Shown here in pieces: positions 1 through 7,175 of a stretch of 8,019 bases of DNA. The number at the start of each line of letters is the position of its first letter. Positions within the stretch are counted from its first letter, which is position 1. Location: assembly GCA_007136565.1 (NCBI GenBank), contig SLGS01000005.1:1-8019 (forward strand). Reading direction: 5' to 3'. The stretch comes from Clostridia bacterium. Lineage in GTDB: Bacteria > Bacillota > Sulfobacillia > SLMV01. Both the position numbers and the translations under genes were made by a program. The notes beneath the pieces are model-generated. The model did not search any database. It was not told the origin of the DNA and saw only the letters and a list, made by a program, of their open reading frames with translations.

Positions 1-843
1 AACTGCGTTCGCTCCGCGATCCTCAAGGATGAGATCGAGTATTTCGATACCCTCCTCATCATCGGGAGCGAACTGGGTGTCGCGGAGACCGCCGATGGAT
101 CCCTGAACTTGCCCGATACGATAATATGGGCTGACCTGGAGCCGTGGGAGACCAAGTTCGACTATAAATCGACCCTAACCGTAAGGACCGACGCAGAGCT
201 CTTCGCCAGGGCCTTGCTCGAGGAGCTGGAAGGCACCACCCTCCCCGATCGTGCATCGTACCTGGACCACGTCGCGCGGCTCAGGGAGACGCTGCTCGGC
301 GAATACACTTCGCCCTTGGATCGGGAGATGGCCGGCATAGTAGACACGATTCGGGGAGCCTTGGATCCCGATGACGTGCTCGTCGCGGACATGACCACCC
401 TTTGCTACCGGGCTTCTCGCATATACCCGGCCTACAAGCCTCGCACTTACCTCTTTCCCCAGGGATTCGGAACGCTGGGATGGTCCACTCCCGCCGCCTA
501 TGGCGCGAAACTGGCTCTTCCCGATCGCCGCGTCGCGGCGATAAGCGGCGACGGCGGATTCCTATTCGCTTCCCAGGAGCTCGCTACGGCAGTGAAGTAC
601 GAGATTCCCGTGCCGGTGATCCTGGTGAACAACGAGCACTACGGGGTCGTGGCAAAGACCATGGATAGTCGTTATGGCAGACGGATCGCCACCGATATTC
701 ACAACCCCGATTTCGTCAAGTACGCCGAATCCTTCGGCGCGCGCGGAGTCAGGGTCGAGGATCTCGCAGAATTCGAACGAGCCCTGGAGGAATCCTTCGA
801 GGCCGGTGGCCCGACGATCATAGACGTGCCGGTTAAGTTCTGA
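1..843 (+). CDS. Thiamine-diphosphate-dependent 2-oxoacid decarboxylase/synthase-like enzyme, C-terminal part (5' truncated)
   Basis: The frame is open from base 1 to the TGA at 841-843, giving 280 residues. Family members are usually about 550 residues, so the N-terminal pyrimidine-binding domain lies upstream. Residues ~16-37 (DTLLIIGSELG) look like the end of the central Rossmann-like domain. The C-terminal ThDP-pyrophosphate domain is intact: G-x-L-G-W-x-x-P-A-A near 157-165, then the Mg/ThDP motif GDGG at 183-186 followed 25 residues later by NN at 210-211. The family includes acetolactate synthase, benzoylformate decarboxylase and 5-guanidino-2-oxopentanoate decarboxylase (AruI); these are cytoplasmic enzymes that cleave or join 2-oxoacids through a ThDP carbanion. 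The domain call is secure but the substrate is not. An aminotransferase 16 nt downstream and a guanidino-modifying enzyme after it favour a decarboxylase acting on a transamination product such as 2-ketoarginine over a biosynthetic acetolactate synthase. No small regulatory (IlvH-like) subunit follows. Confidence 0.85.
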   Translation, partial: NCVRSAILKDEIEYFDTLLIIGSELGVAETADGSLNLPDTIIWADLEPWETKFDYKSTLTVRTDAELFARALLEELEGTTLPDRASYLDHVARLRETLLGEYTSPLDREMAGIVDTIRGALDPDDVLVADMTTLCYRASRIYPAYKPRTYLFPQGFGTLGWSTPAAYGAKLALPDRRVAAISGDGGFLFASQELATAVKYEIPVPVILVNNEHYGVVAKTMDSRYGRRIATDIHNPDFVKYAESFGARGVRVEDLAEFERALEESFEAGGPTIIDVPVKF

Positions 844-850
844 GAGGGGG
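844..850 (+). promoter_or_regulatory. Ribosome binding site of the aminotransferase gene
   Basis: The purine run GAGGGGG lies directly after the stop codon of the upstream gene and 9 nt before the ATG at 860. It supports that start. The whole gap is 16 nt with no room for a promoter, so the two genes are very likely cotranscribed. Confidence 0.7.
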
Positions 851-859
851 ACCTTTAAG

Positions 860-2074
860 ATGACATTGAATCTCGATGGGCTGCTCTCCGATCGAGCCCG
901 CGTGCGCGGCGTCGATGGGGTCATCGGGGGTTTGCGCAGGCAGAAGAAGGATGCCATACCCCTTCACTACGGATATCCGTATCCGGATTCGTATCCCCTG
1001 GAGGAAATCTCCAGCGCGGCTCGCTCATCCATTCTCGAGGACGGATGCGAATCCATCAATTACGGTGGGGCGGATTTGGCCGAAGAATTTTCGCGACTGG
1101 TCATGCAGCGATTGGGTAAGCGGGGCATTACCTGCCGCGAGGAAGAGATGTTGGTCACCAGCGGCTCGTCCCAGGCGATCAACCTGGTCTGCTCGGTCTT
1201 CGTGGATGTGGGGGACCGGGTGCTGGTCGAGGCACCGAGTTACATGGGTGGGCTGAATTCCTTCCGAAATTTCGGAGCCGACCTGGTGCCCATAGAGGTC
1301 GATGAACTGGGGATTAGGACAGACGAATTGGCCGACAGATTGTCCGAGTGGAGGGCCGCCGGAGAATCCATGCCGAAGGTCCTCTATTCCATAACCAACT
1401 TCAACAACCCGTCCGGCTGCACGACCTGCGAGCCGAGGCGTCGCGAGTTGCTGGACCTCGCGGAGGAATACGGTTTCCTCATACTGGAAGACGACGCTTA
1501 CGGGGAATTGCGCTTCGAAGGGGAAGACATACCGCCCCTGGGGGCCATGGATGACCGCGGCGTGGTCGTACACGTGGGGTCGATGTCCAAGATCCTGGCG
1601 CCCGGTGTTAGGCTCGGGTGGGCGGTGGCCGACGAGCGGATAATCCAGATGATGAACGTCCACAAGGCCGACGGCGGGACCAGCCCCCTGGCTCGTACCA
1701 TCGTCGGCGCGTACCTTCGGGAGACAGACATGGATGCTAGGCTCGAAGAATTGCGCGCGGGATACCGGTTGCGCCGCGATGCCGCCGTGGGCGCCATGGA
1801 GGAATTCATGCCCCAGGGTTGTCACTGGACCGTCCCCGAGGGTGGATACTTCCTGTGGTTGACCATACCCGAGGGCCTGGATTCGGACGATATGCTCGAT
1901 GACATGGCCGAAGAGGGCGTCAAGCCCCTCAGCGGACGCCAATTCTATTGCGACGGCAGGGGCGCGCGAAACTTCCGCATTTCATACAGCTACCCCGAGC
2001 CCGAGGCCGTGCGAACGGGAATCGAGTTGATGGCACGGGTTATACGGCGCCACATGGAAGCAATGGAGGGCTGA
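860..2074 (+). CDS. PLP-dependent aminotransferase, fold type I (2-aminoadipate/MocR-type class I/II)
   Basis: This is a complete 404-residue protein of normal length for the family. It has the fold-type I landmarks in order: S-G-S-S-Q-A-I-N (101-108, phosphate-binding region), EAPSY with Tyr128 (likely cofactor stacking), NNPSG (182-186), EDDAYGEL (210-217, Asp211 toward the pyridine nitrogen and Tyr214 to O3'), the Schiff-base lysine in SMSK (Lys244) followed by APGVRLGW, and Arg373 in FRISYS for the substrate carboxylate. The NNPSG-EDDAYGEL-SMSK-APG-R-LGW pattern matches the branch containing LysN/2-aminoadipate transaminase and the catalytic half of MocR regulators; no GntR-type DNA-binding domain is fused here. 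The enzyme should transfer an amino group between an amino acid and a 2-oxoacid in the cytoplasm. Its position between a ThDP 2-oxoacid enzyme and a guanidino-modifying enzyme suggests it makes the 2-oxoacid for the former. The amino donor cannot be read from sequence. Confidence 0.93.
   Translation: MTLNLDGLLSDRARVRGVDGVIGGLRRQKKDAIPLHYGYPYPDSYPLEEISSAARSSILEDGCESINYGGADLAEEFSRLVMQRLGKRGITCREEEMLVTSGSSQAINLVCSVFVDVGDRVLVEAPSYMGGLNSFRNFGADLVPIEVDELGIRTDELADRLSEWRAAGESMPKVLYSITNFNNPSGCTTCEPRRRELLDLAEEYGFLILEDDAYGELRFEGEDIPPLGAMDDRGVVVHVGSMSKILAPGVRLGWAVADERIIQMMNVHKADGGTSPLARTIVGAYLRETDMDARLEELRAGYRLRRDAAVGAMEEFMPQGCHWTVPEGGYFLWLTIPEGLDSDDMLDDMAEEGVKPLSGRQFYCDGRGARNFRISYSYPEPEAVRTGIELMARVIRRHMEAMEG
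2065..2070 (+). promoter_or_regulatory. Ribosome binding site inside the aminotransferase end, selecting a TTG start
   Basis: GGAGGG lies within the last codons of the aminotransferase gene, 6 nt before TTG at 2077. No ATG or GTG occurs in that frame near the expected N-terminus, so this site decides the start of the downstream gene. A CTG at 2071 is in frame but would sit directly against the site. Confidence 0.65.
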
Positions 2075-2076
2075 GG

Positions 2077-3015
2077 TTGGCATCCCTTCGAAGCCACGGT
2101 GAGCGCTGGTTCGCCTCGGAGACGAGCTTCCGCGAGGATTTGCCCCGCTACTGGGGGGACTGGGGACTCGACTCCGAGGTAGGGCGCCTCCGATCGGTGT
2201 TGCTGAGGCGCCCGGGTGTGGAAATCGAGGGTGTGATCGATCCGGACGTTCCCAGATGGCTGGATGTCATGGATCCGGACCTGGCCAGGAGACAGCACGA
2301 CGCCCTCGGGGAGATTTATACCCGGCACGGCGTCGAAGTTCATTACGTCGAGGGCGACGCCGGGAACAAGCCCAACGCCCTCTTCGTCCACGATCTCGTC
2401 GCAATGACTCCCGAGGGAGCCATCCTGGCGCGGCCCGCCATGGAGGCTCGAAGGGGAGAGGAAGTCTCGGTGCTGCGGGCATTGGCCCGGCTCGGCGTTC
2501 CCGTCGTTCGAACTATAACGGGGCGGGGTACCTTCGAGGGTGCGGATCTCATGTGGGTGGACGGAGAAACCGTGATCCTCGGCGTCGGGAATCGATCCAA
2601 CCGGGAAGCCGTCCGCCAGATAGAGGAAGTACTCCGGCCGATGGGTGTTACGAATTTCCTCCCCTTTCAGGTTCCCTTCGGTCAGGCCCACATCGACGGT
2701 CTTTTCAACCTGGCCGATACAGATCTGGCGTGCTTTTTCCCCTGGCAGGTCCCCTTCGAGATAATCGACTTCTTGCGAAGAAGGAATTTCCGCCTGGTCG
2801 AGGTGAATTCCCCCGAAGAGGCCAAGATGGGAATGGCGACCAATTTCGTCACCATTGAGCCCGGATTGGTGATCATGCCGGCGGGGAACGAGGGAACGCG
2901 CCGCGAGCTGGAGCGAGAGGGAGTAGAGGTTATAGAGTTGGACGTCAGGGAGCTCCAAAAAGGCTGGGGAAGTATCCACTGCATGACGGCACCCCTGGCA
3001 CGTGACCCCATCTAG
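2077..3015 (+). CDS. Guanidino-group-modifying enzyme (arginine deiminase / DDAH / amidinotransferase superfamily)
   Basis: From the TTG at 2077 the product is 312 residues. The open frame extends upstream to 1948, but that part overlaps the aminotransferase gene and has no site-supported start. The superfamily's catalytic residues can be placed: Asp106 in FVHD (guanidino-binding Asp of arginine deiminase), Glu154 in FEGAD (usually EGGD), His205-x-Asp207 in AHID, and the C-terminal nucleophile Cys302 in GSIHCMTAPL. Members of this pentein-fold family attack the guanidino carbon through the Cys and then hydrolyse the adduct (deiminases, dimethylarginine hydrolases) or pass the amidino group to an amine (amidinotransferases). 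At ~310 residues it is shorter than classical arginine deiminase (about 410), lacking that enzyme's extra helical domain. Its N-terminus (WGDWGLDSEVGRL, then SVLLRRPG) is typical of proteins annotated DDAH-like or amidinotransferase. No ornithine transcarbamylase or carbamate kinase gene is adjacent, so a standard arginine deiminase energy pathway is not indicated. Hydrolase or transferase, and the substrate, remain open. Confidence 0.88.
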   Translation: MASLRSHGERWFASETSFREDLPRYWGDWGLDSEVGRLRSVLLRRPGVEIEGVIDPDVPRWLDVMDPDLARRQHDALGEIYTRHGVEVHYVEGDAGNKPNALFVHDLVAMTPEGAILARPAMEARRGEEVSVLRALARLGVPVVRTITGRGTFEGADLMWVDGETVILGVGNRSNREAVRQIEEVLRPMGVTNFLPFQVPFGQAHIDGLFNLADTDLACFFPWQVPFEIIDFLRRRNFRLVEVNSPEEAKMGMATNFVTIEPGLVIMPAGNEGTRRELEREGVEVIELDVRELQKGWGSIHCMTAPLARDPI

Positions 3016-3086
3016 CCTTCCCAATTTAGCGTTGTTTTTCGCGACCGATCGGTACTGCCCAATTCGGAGGGAGACATTCGAGATAA
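3016..3086 (+). other. 71-nt spacer before the D,D-carboxypeptidase gene
   Basis: This gap is larger than those in the upstream unit and probably separates two transcription units functionally. It holds a T-rich patch (~3031-3039), a 10-nt palindrome ACCGATCGGT at 3044-3053, and a purine-rich GGAGGGAG tract at 3066-3073 that serves as a ribosome binding site at a rather long distance (about 13 nt) from the ATG at 3087. I find no convincing -35/-10 pair and no hairpin followed by a T run. Confidence 0.4.
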
Positions 3087-4328
3087 ATGAAGATTCGCCA
3101 ATTTCGCCACCTCGCCATAGCCCTTGTGATCACCCTGCTCCTGCCGGGAGCGGTTTTAGCCCACGATTCATCATCGGCTCTTCGCGGACCGCGTTTTGCC
3201 GATTACGACCCGGGGTTGGAACTGGAGGCAACGTCCGCCATGGTGGTCGACCTGGTGACGGGTGATATCCTCTTTGAAAAGAATGCCGACGAGCGAATGG
3301 GGCCAGCGTCCTTGGTCAAGGTCGGCACACTCTCACTGGTTTTCGACGCCTTGCGCCAAGGCGAGGTGAGCCTTCAGGATGCCGTCCCCGTAAGCGAACG
3401 AGCGTGGGCGGCCAACGTCCCCGGCTCGAGAATGTTCATAGAGGCCGGAGACGAGATCCCGCTGGATCTCTTGATCCAGGGCATTGCCGTGGCCTCGGGC
3501 AATGACGCTTCCATCGCCGTGGCGGAGTACCTGGGTGGTTCCGAGGAGGGGTTCGTGTCGTCCCTCAATTCCCTGGCCAATGAGCTCGGCATGGAGAATA
3601 CCACCTTTAGAAACTCGCACGGGCTACCCGCCGAAGGGCAGTTCACCACCGCGAGGGACATGGTTCGGCTGGCCCGGTATTTCAGTTTGGAATTCCCCGA
3701 GGCCGAGGCTTACACGAGTCAAAAGGAGTTCGTCTACGGAGTCGAAACCCCGCATCGCCATTGGAACGGGCTACTTTTTACCGACGACAGGGTGGTCGGG
3801 CTGAAGACCGGCTTTACGGGTGACTCCGGTTTTCACCTGGCGGCGACCGCGCGGGATGGCGATAGGCATTACCTGGCGATAGTCATGGGTGTGGGCGCGG
3901 AAAATTCCATGGAATACCCCGAGGGTACGGCAACCCGCGAGGGAGAGGCCGGATCTTTGCTCAATTGGGCTTTCAACAATTTCGAATTGCACAACCTCAG
4001 GGCCCCCTCGGATCTCCCCGATGACGTGAGGGTGTACGGCGGGAGGGAGACCTCGGTGGCCATAGTGATGGAACGGGATATCCCCCCCATGACGCTTCCC
4101 AAGGGTACGGCGGGAAATATTCGCTACGAGTACACCGTGGACGAACCCCTCCGGGCACCCCTGGCGACGGGCGACAGGGTGGGTGAAATCGTGGTATCGT
4201 GGGACCCCGGAGACGGAGAAGCATCCGTCGCCCTTGGTAACTGGGGGCTCTACCCCGAGGAGGACGTTGAACTGGGGGGGCTTTGGCGCAGGTTCATAGA
4301 TTGGCTCGTATTATTGTTCTCCGGATAG
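3087..4328 (+). CDS. Secreted D-alanyl-D-alanine carboxypeptidase (PBP5-type, peptidase family S11)
   Basis: The 413-residue product is the usual length for DacA/DacF-type penicillin-binding proteins. Residues 1-25 form a signal peptide: K, R, R and H near the start, a hydrophobic core, and VLA before a likely cleavage at 25/26. All three active-site motifs are present: SLVK (Ser75 nucleophile, Lys78), SGN (137-139) and KTG (240-242, followed by FTGDSGF), plus FRNSHGLP at 174-181. The section from ~300 to ~392 matches the beta-rich C-terminal PBP5 domain. The last ~15 residues (LWRRFIDWLVLLFSG) look like the amphipathic or hydrophobic helix that holds such enzymes to the outer face of the cytoplasmic membrane. 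The enzyme removes the terminal D-Ala of peptidoglycan pentapeptides and so limits cross-linking. It is followed after 105 nt by a UPF0182 membrane protein. I left the symbol blank because dacA, dacB and dacF usage differs between phyla. Confidence 0.95.
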   Translation: MKIRQFRHLAIALVITLLLPGAVLAHDSSSALRGPRFADYDPGLELEATSAMVVDLVTGDILFEKNADERMGPASLVKVGTLSLVFDALRQGEVSLQDAVPVSERAWAANVPGSRMFIEAGDEIPLDLLIQGIAVASGNDASIAVAEYLGGSEEGFVSSLNSLANELGMENTTFRNSHGLPAEGQFTTARDMVRLARYFSLEFPEAEAYTSQKEFVYGVETPHRHWNGLLFTDDRVVGLKTGFTGDSGFHLAATARDGDRHYLAIVMGVGAENSMEYPEGTATREGEAGSLLNWAFNNFELHNLRAPSDLPDDVRVYGGRETSVAIVMERDIPPMTLPKGTAGNIRYEYTVDEPLRAPLATGDRVGEIVVSWDPGDGEASVALGNWGLYPEEDVELGGLWRRFIDWLVLLFSG

Positions 4329-4335
4329 CGATAAT

Positions 4336-4350
4336 CGCGGACGCTCCGCG
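4336..4350 (+). other. Small hairpin after the carboxypeptidase gene
   Basis: CGCGGA (4336-4341) and TCCGCG (4345-4350) form a perfect 6-bp GC-rich stem with a 3-nt loop, 8 nt past the stop codon. No T run follows, so an intrinsic terminator is doubtful. It could protect or attenuate the transcript between the two genes. Confidence 0.4.
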
Positions 4351-4402
4351 GGACTTACGGGTTTGAAGGAGCACGAAAGGCGATTCGGGAATGTAATGTG
4401 AC

Positions 4403-4416
4403 GGGCGTATGCGCCC
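4403..4416 (+). other. Small hairpin just upstream of the UPF0182 ribosome binding site
   Basis: GGGCG (4403-4407) can pair with CGCCC (4412-4416) around a TATG loop. The stem ends 2 nt before the ribosome binding site at 4419, so folding could affect ribosome access. The stem is only 5 bp, and at this GC content such a structure can arise by chance. Confidence 0.3.
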
Positions 4417-4418
4417 AT

Positions 4419-4425
4419 GGGAGGT
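4419..4425 (+). promoter_or_regulatory. Ribosome binding site of the UPF0182 gene
   Basis: GGGAGGT is a near-ideal anti-16S match ending 8 nt before the ATG at 4434. It favours this start over the ATGs at 4409 and 4417, which lie upstream of or against the site and in other frames. Confidence 0.75.
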
Positions 4426-4433
4426 ATTGAACT

Positions 4434-7157
4434 ATGGCATCCAGACGACGCAGGGCGGTAGTATGGACCTTCTTGGGAGTTGTCCTGCTCTTTCTCCTTC
4501 TTTCGTCCACCATCGCCTATTACTACACAGAGATTCTCTGGTTCGACGAACTTGGGTTCCTCAGCGTATTCGCGACTCGGGCCTTCGCCCGGGCCGCCCT
4601 CGGCCTCGCAACAGGGTTGGTTTTTGGGCTGTTCCTCTGGGGTAACCTGCGATTCGTTCGCAGCAGTGTCATGCAACTTTGGAGCCAGGTGGAAGAGGCC
4701 GGGTTTGGGGGATGGGTGCGGCCACGGATCATCGACCGCATCAGCCTCGTCGTCTCGGTGATTTTCGGGTTGCTCGCGGGGATTTCCTTTTCCACCGAGT
4801 GGGAGTTGATTCTTAGGTTCATGAATCGCGTGCCCTTCGGGATCCTGGACCCCATCTTCGGGAGGGACGTGGGGTTCTATATATTCTCGCTCCCGGTTTA
4901 CCAATTGCTGTTCGGATCGGCAAGCTTCCTGTTGCTGTTCGCGCTGGTGATAATGGGGCTGATCTATTTCTTCGCCGGCTCGATCAACTTCCTCGGGGGA
5001 CGGGTTAACGTTCATCCCAGGACCCGGCAGCATCTCGGGGCACTATTGATCGGGTATTTCCTGCTGCGGGCCTGGGGCTATTGGCTCGACGCCTTCGAGT
5101 TGCTCTATTCGCCCAGGGGCGTGGCCTTCGGAGTCGCGTACGCAGATGCGTACGCTCACCTGCCGGCCTTGAGAATAATGGTCGTGTTGTCCGTACTCGC
5201 CGCCGCCGTGACGATATGGTATATCCGGTCGAGGGATATCAGGTGGATATATGCGGCCGTGGCGGTAATGTTGATCGGCTCGGTGGGTCTCGTCAACATC
5301 TATCCCATGGCAGTTCAAAGGCTGGTGGTCGATCCCAACGAACTGGCGCGGGAAGTTCCCTATATCGAGCACAATATCAGGATGACCAACGAAGCCTACG
5401 GGCTATCTTCGGTTCGCGAAGAGCAATTCCCGGCGTTGGACAATTTAACCTGGGAGGATCTGGAGAACAATTGGGATACCATCGAGAATATCAGGGTCTG
5501 GGATTGGCGTCCCCTGCTGACGAGTTACAGGCAGCTGCACGCCATTCGGGCTTACTACGATTTCCTCGATGCCGATGTCGGCCGATACACGGTGGATGGA
5601 AACTACCGGCAGGTCCTCTTGTCCGCGAGGGAGATAGACTCGAGTCGGATCCCCGGGGCCCAAACCTGGGTTAACCAGAGGCTCCAGTACACCCACGGGC
5701 ACGGGCTAGTCATGACGCCAGCCTCCGAGGTCACCGAGGATGGATTGCCCGAGATGTTCATAGAGGACATCCCACCGACCAGTTACGTCGATCTCGAGAT
5801 CGGTAATCCCGCCATCTATTTCGGCGAGGGCACCTTGGATTACGTAATCGCCAACAGTCACGAACCCGAAATCCACTATCCCGACGGGGATCGCAACGTC
5901 CACATTCACTACGACGGCGACGGTGGTGTGCCCATAGGCGGAGCCATCCGACGGAGCGCATTCTCCCTTCGATTCGCGGATTACAATATCCTGATAAGTA
6001 CGGCACTGCATTCGGAGTCCAGGATGATGTATTACCGCAACATTCGCGATAGGATCAGGCACCTGGCGCCATTTTTGGCCCTGGACGAGGATCCGTATAT
6101 CGTCCTAGACGAGGAAACGGGCGGGCTCTTGTGGATCCAAGACGCCTATACCTACTCTACGCGTTATCCGTATTCGGAGCCCTACGAACGCCAGCTGAAT
6201 TACATCCGTAACTCCGTCAAGGTAGTGGTGGATGCCTACACCGGGGAGACGACCTTCTACGTGTTCGACGACGAAGATCCCTTGTTGAGGACCTACCGGA
6301 ACATCTTCCCGGACCTTTTCACGGATGCTTCCGAGATGCCCGACCATCTTAAGGACCACACGCGTTATCCGCTGGGGCTCTTCGAGATCCAAATGAACAT
6401 GTTCCGGACCTACCACATGACCGATCCGGTCGTCTTCTACAACAAAGAGGATCTGTGGGAGGTACCCGAAGAGATACATGCCGGTGTTGCCCAGAGAATG
6501 GAACCGTACTACACCATGATGAATCTACCCGACGGAGACGGGCTCGAGTTCATCCTGATGATTCCCTTCACGCCCTCGGGAAGGGACGTCATGGTGGGGT
6601 GGATGGCAGCGCGATCCGACGGGGATAACTACGGGGATCTGCTGGTGTACAATATGCCGCGGGGACGCACCGTTCTCGGACCGAGGCAAATCGAAGCCCG
6701 TATCGACCAGGATGGCGACATATCCCAGTTGTTTACCCTCTGGGGACAGAGCGGATCCCAGGTCATCCGGGGCAACCTCCTGGTGATTCCCGTGGAGGAC
6801 TCGCTCCTATACGTGGAACCCGTCTACCTGGAGGCCGCGGACACGGCCCTACCGGAGCTTCGCCGAATTATCGCGGCCCACGGCAATCAGCTCGCGATGG
6901 GCCGCACCCTGGAGGAGGCGCTGGAGATACTCTTCGGCGTGCGTCCCGACGTGGACGTGCCCGACGATCCGGACGCCCCCGACGTGCCCCTGACCGATAT
7001 CGAACTGATCCTGCGCGCCCACGAACTATACCAGAGCGCCCAAGAGGCCCTCAGGCGCGGAGAGTGGGCGAGATACGGGCGTATCATGGATGATCTGGGT
7101 GACGTATTGGAGCGGCTGGGGGATGACCTGATCGTCGAGGAGGATACCACCGACTGA
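4434..7157 (+). CDS. UPF0182 family integral membrane protein (COG1615)
   Basis: This 907-residue protein is in the usual 900-1000 residue range for UPF0182. About seven hydrophobic segments can be seen near residues 9-31, 53-72, 103-122, 156-180, 198-216, 246-264 and 270-291, the first preceded by RRRR. Family landmarks include WFDELGFLSVF (36-46), FGRDVGFYIFSLP (142-154) and the stretch just after the last segment, VDPNELAREVPYIEHNI (299-315) followed by AYGL. Residues ~300-835 form a large soluble domain rich in Tyr, Asp and Trp. A Pro/Asp-rich linker (~837-855) and a helical tail (~857-898, with YQSAQEALRRGEWARYG) close the protein. An even or odd number of membrane segments decides whether the large domain is outside; by the positive-inside rule a seven-segment model with the basic N-terminus inside puts it outside. 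The molecular function of the family is unknown. The upstream neighbour is a cell-wall carboxypeptidase and the downstream one is asnS; neither proves a role. Confidence 0.93.
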   Translation: MASRRRRAVVWTFLGVVLLFLLLSSTIAYYYTEILWFDELGFLSVFATRAFARAALGLATGLVFGLFLWGNLRFVRSSVMQLWSQVEEAGFGGWVRPRIIDRISLVVSVIFGLLAGISFSTEWELILRFMNRVPFGILDPIFGRDVGFYIFSLPVYQLLFGSASFLLLFALVIMGLIYFFAGSINFLGGRVNVHPRTRQHLGALLIGYFLLRAWGYWLDAFELLYSPRGVAFGVAYADAYAHLPALRIMVVLSVLAAAVTIWYIRSRDIRWIYAAVAVMLIGSVGLVNIYPMAVQRLVVDPNELAREVPYIEHNIRMTNEAYGLSSVREEQFPALDNLTWEDLENNWDTIENIRVWDWRPLLTSYRQLHAIRAYYDFLDADVGRYTVDGNYRQVLLSAREIDSSRIPGAQTWVNQRLQYTHGHGLVMTPASEVTEDGLPEMFIEDIPPTSYVDLEIGNPAIYFGEGTLDYVIANSHEPEIHYPDGDRNVHIHYDGDGGVPIGGAIRRSAFSLRFADYNILISTALHSESRMMYYRNIRDRIRHLAPFLALDEDPYIVLDEETGGLLWIQDAYTYSTRYPYSEPYERQLNYIRNSVKVVVDAYTGETTFYVFDDEDPLLRTYRNIFPDLFTDASEMPDHLKDHTRYPLGLFEIQMNMFRTYHMTDPVVFYNKEDLWEVPEEIHAGVAQRMEPYYTMMNLPDGDGLEFILMIPFTPSGRDVMVGWMAARSDGDNYGDLLVYNMPRGRTVLGPRQIEARIDQDGDISQLFTLWGQSGSQVIRGNLLVIPVEDSLLYVEPVYLEAADTALPELRRIIAAHGNQLAMGRTLEEALEILFGVRPDVDVPDDPDAPDVPLTDIELILRAHELYQSAQEALRRGEWARYGRIMDDLGDVLERLGDDLIVEEDTTD

Positions 7158-7175
7158 GTCTGACTTACAGTACGA

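Noticed and set aside
1..843. Reading the ThDP enzyme as the biosynthetic acetolactate synthase (ilvB)
   Set aside because: The fold would allow it, but no small-subunit, ilvC or leu gene follows and the neighbours are an aminotransferase and a guanidino enzyme. With the N-terminal half missing, I kept the broader family name.
966..999. Repeated TATCCG/TATCCC units near the start of the aminotransferase gene
   Set aside because: They encode the family-like YPYPDSYP segment and stay in frame, so protein sequence explains them.
1025..1942. 305-codon open frame on the - strand
   Set aside because: It lies entirely antisense to the aminotransferase gene, whose motifs are intact. Its translation shows no recognisable domain and it has no ribosome binding site that I can see. 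Long antisense frames are expected in GC-rich genes.
1990..3024. 344-codon open frame on the - strand
   Set aside because: It is antisense to the guanidino-modifying enzyme gene along its full length. The translation has the low-complexity Gly/His/Pro/Arg look of a shadow frame and no family motif.
3044..3053. 10-nt palindrome ACCGATCGGT upstream of the carboxypeptidase gene as an operator
   Set aside because: It is short, single-copy in the spacer and not paired with a recognisable promoter, so chance is a sufficient explanation.
4330..4335. GATAAT as a possible -10 promoter element upstream of the UPF0182 gene
   Set aside because: No -35-like hexamer occurs at a 16-18 nt spacing; the nearest TTG-containing hexamers give spacers of about 10 or 23 nt.
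4311..5033. 240-codon open frame on the - strand opposite the start of the UPF0182 gene
   Set aside because: The product is Glu/Pro/Gln-rich, as expected from the complement of hydrophobic membrane-segment codons. The + strand frame has clear family signatures.
5136..5155. 9-bp inverted repeat with a 2-nt loop (GCGTACGCA / TGCGTACGC)
   Set aside because: It is inside the UPF0182 gene and is explained by the repeated Ala-Tyr-Ala codons of AYADAYA. There is no sign of a separate function.
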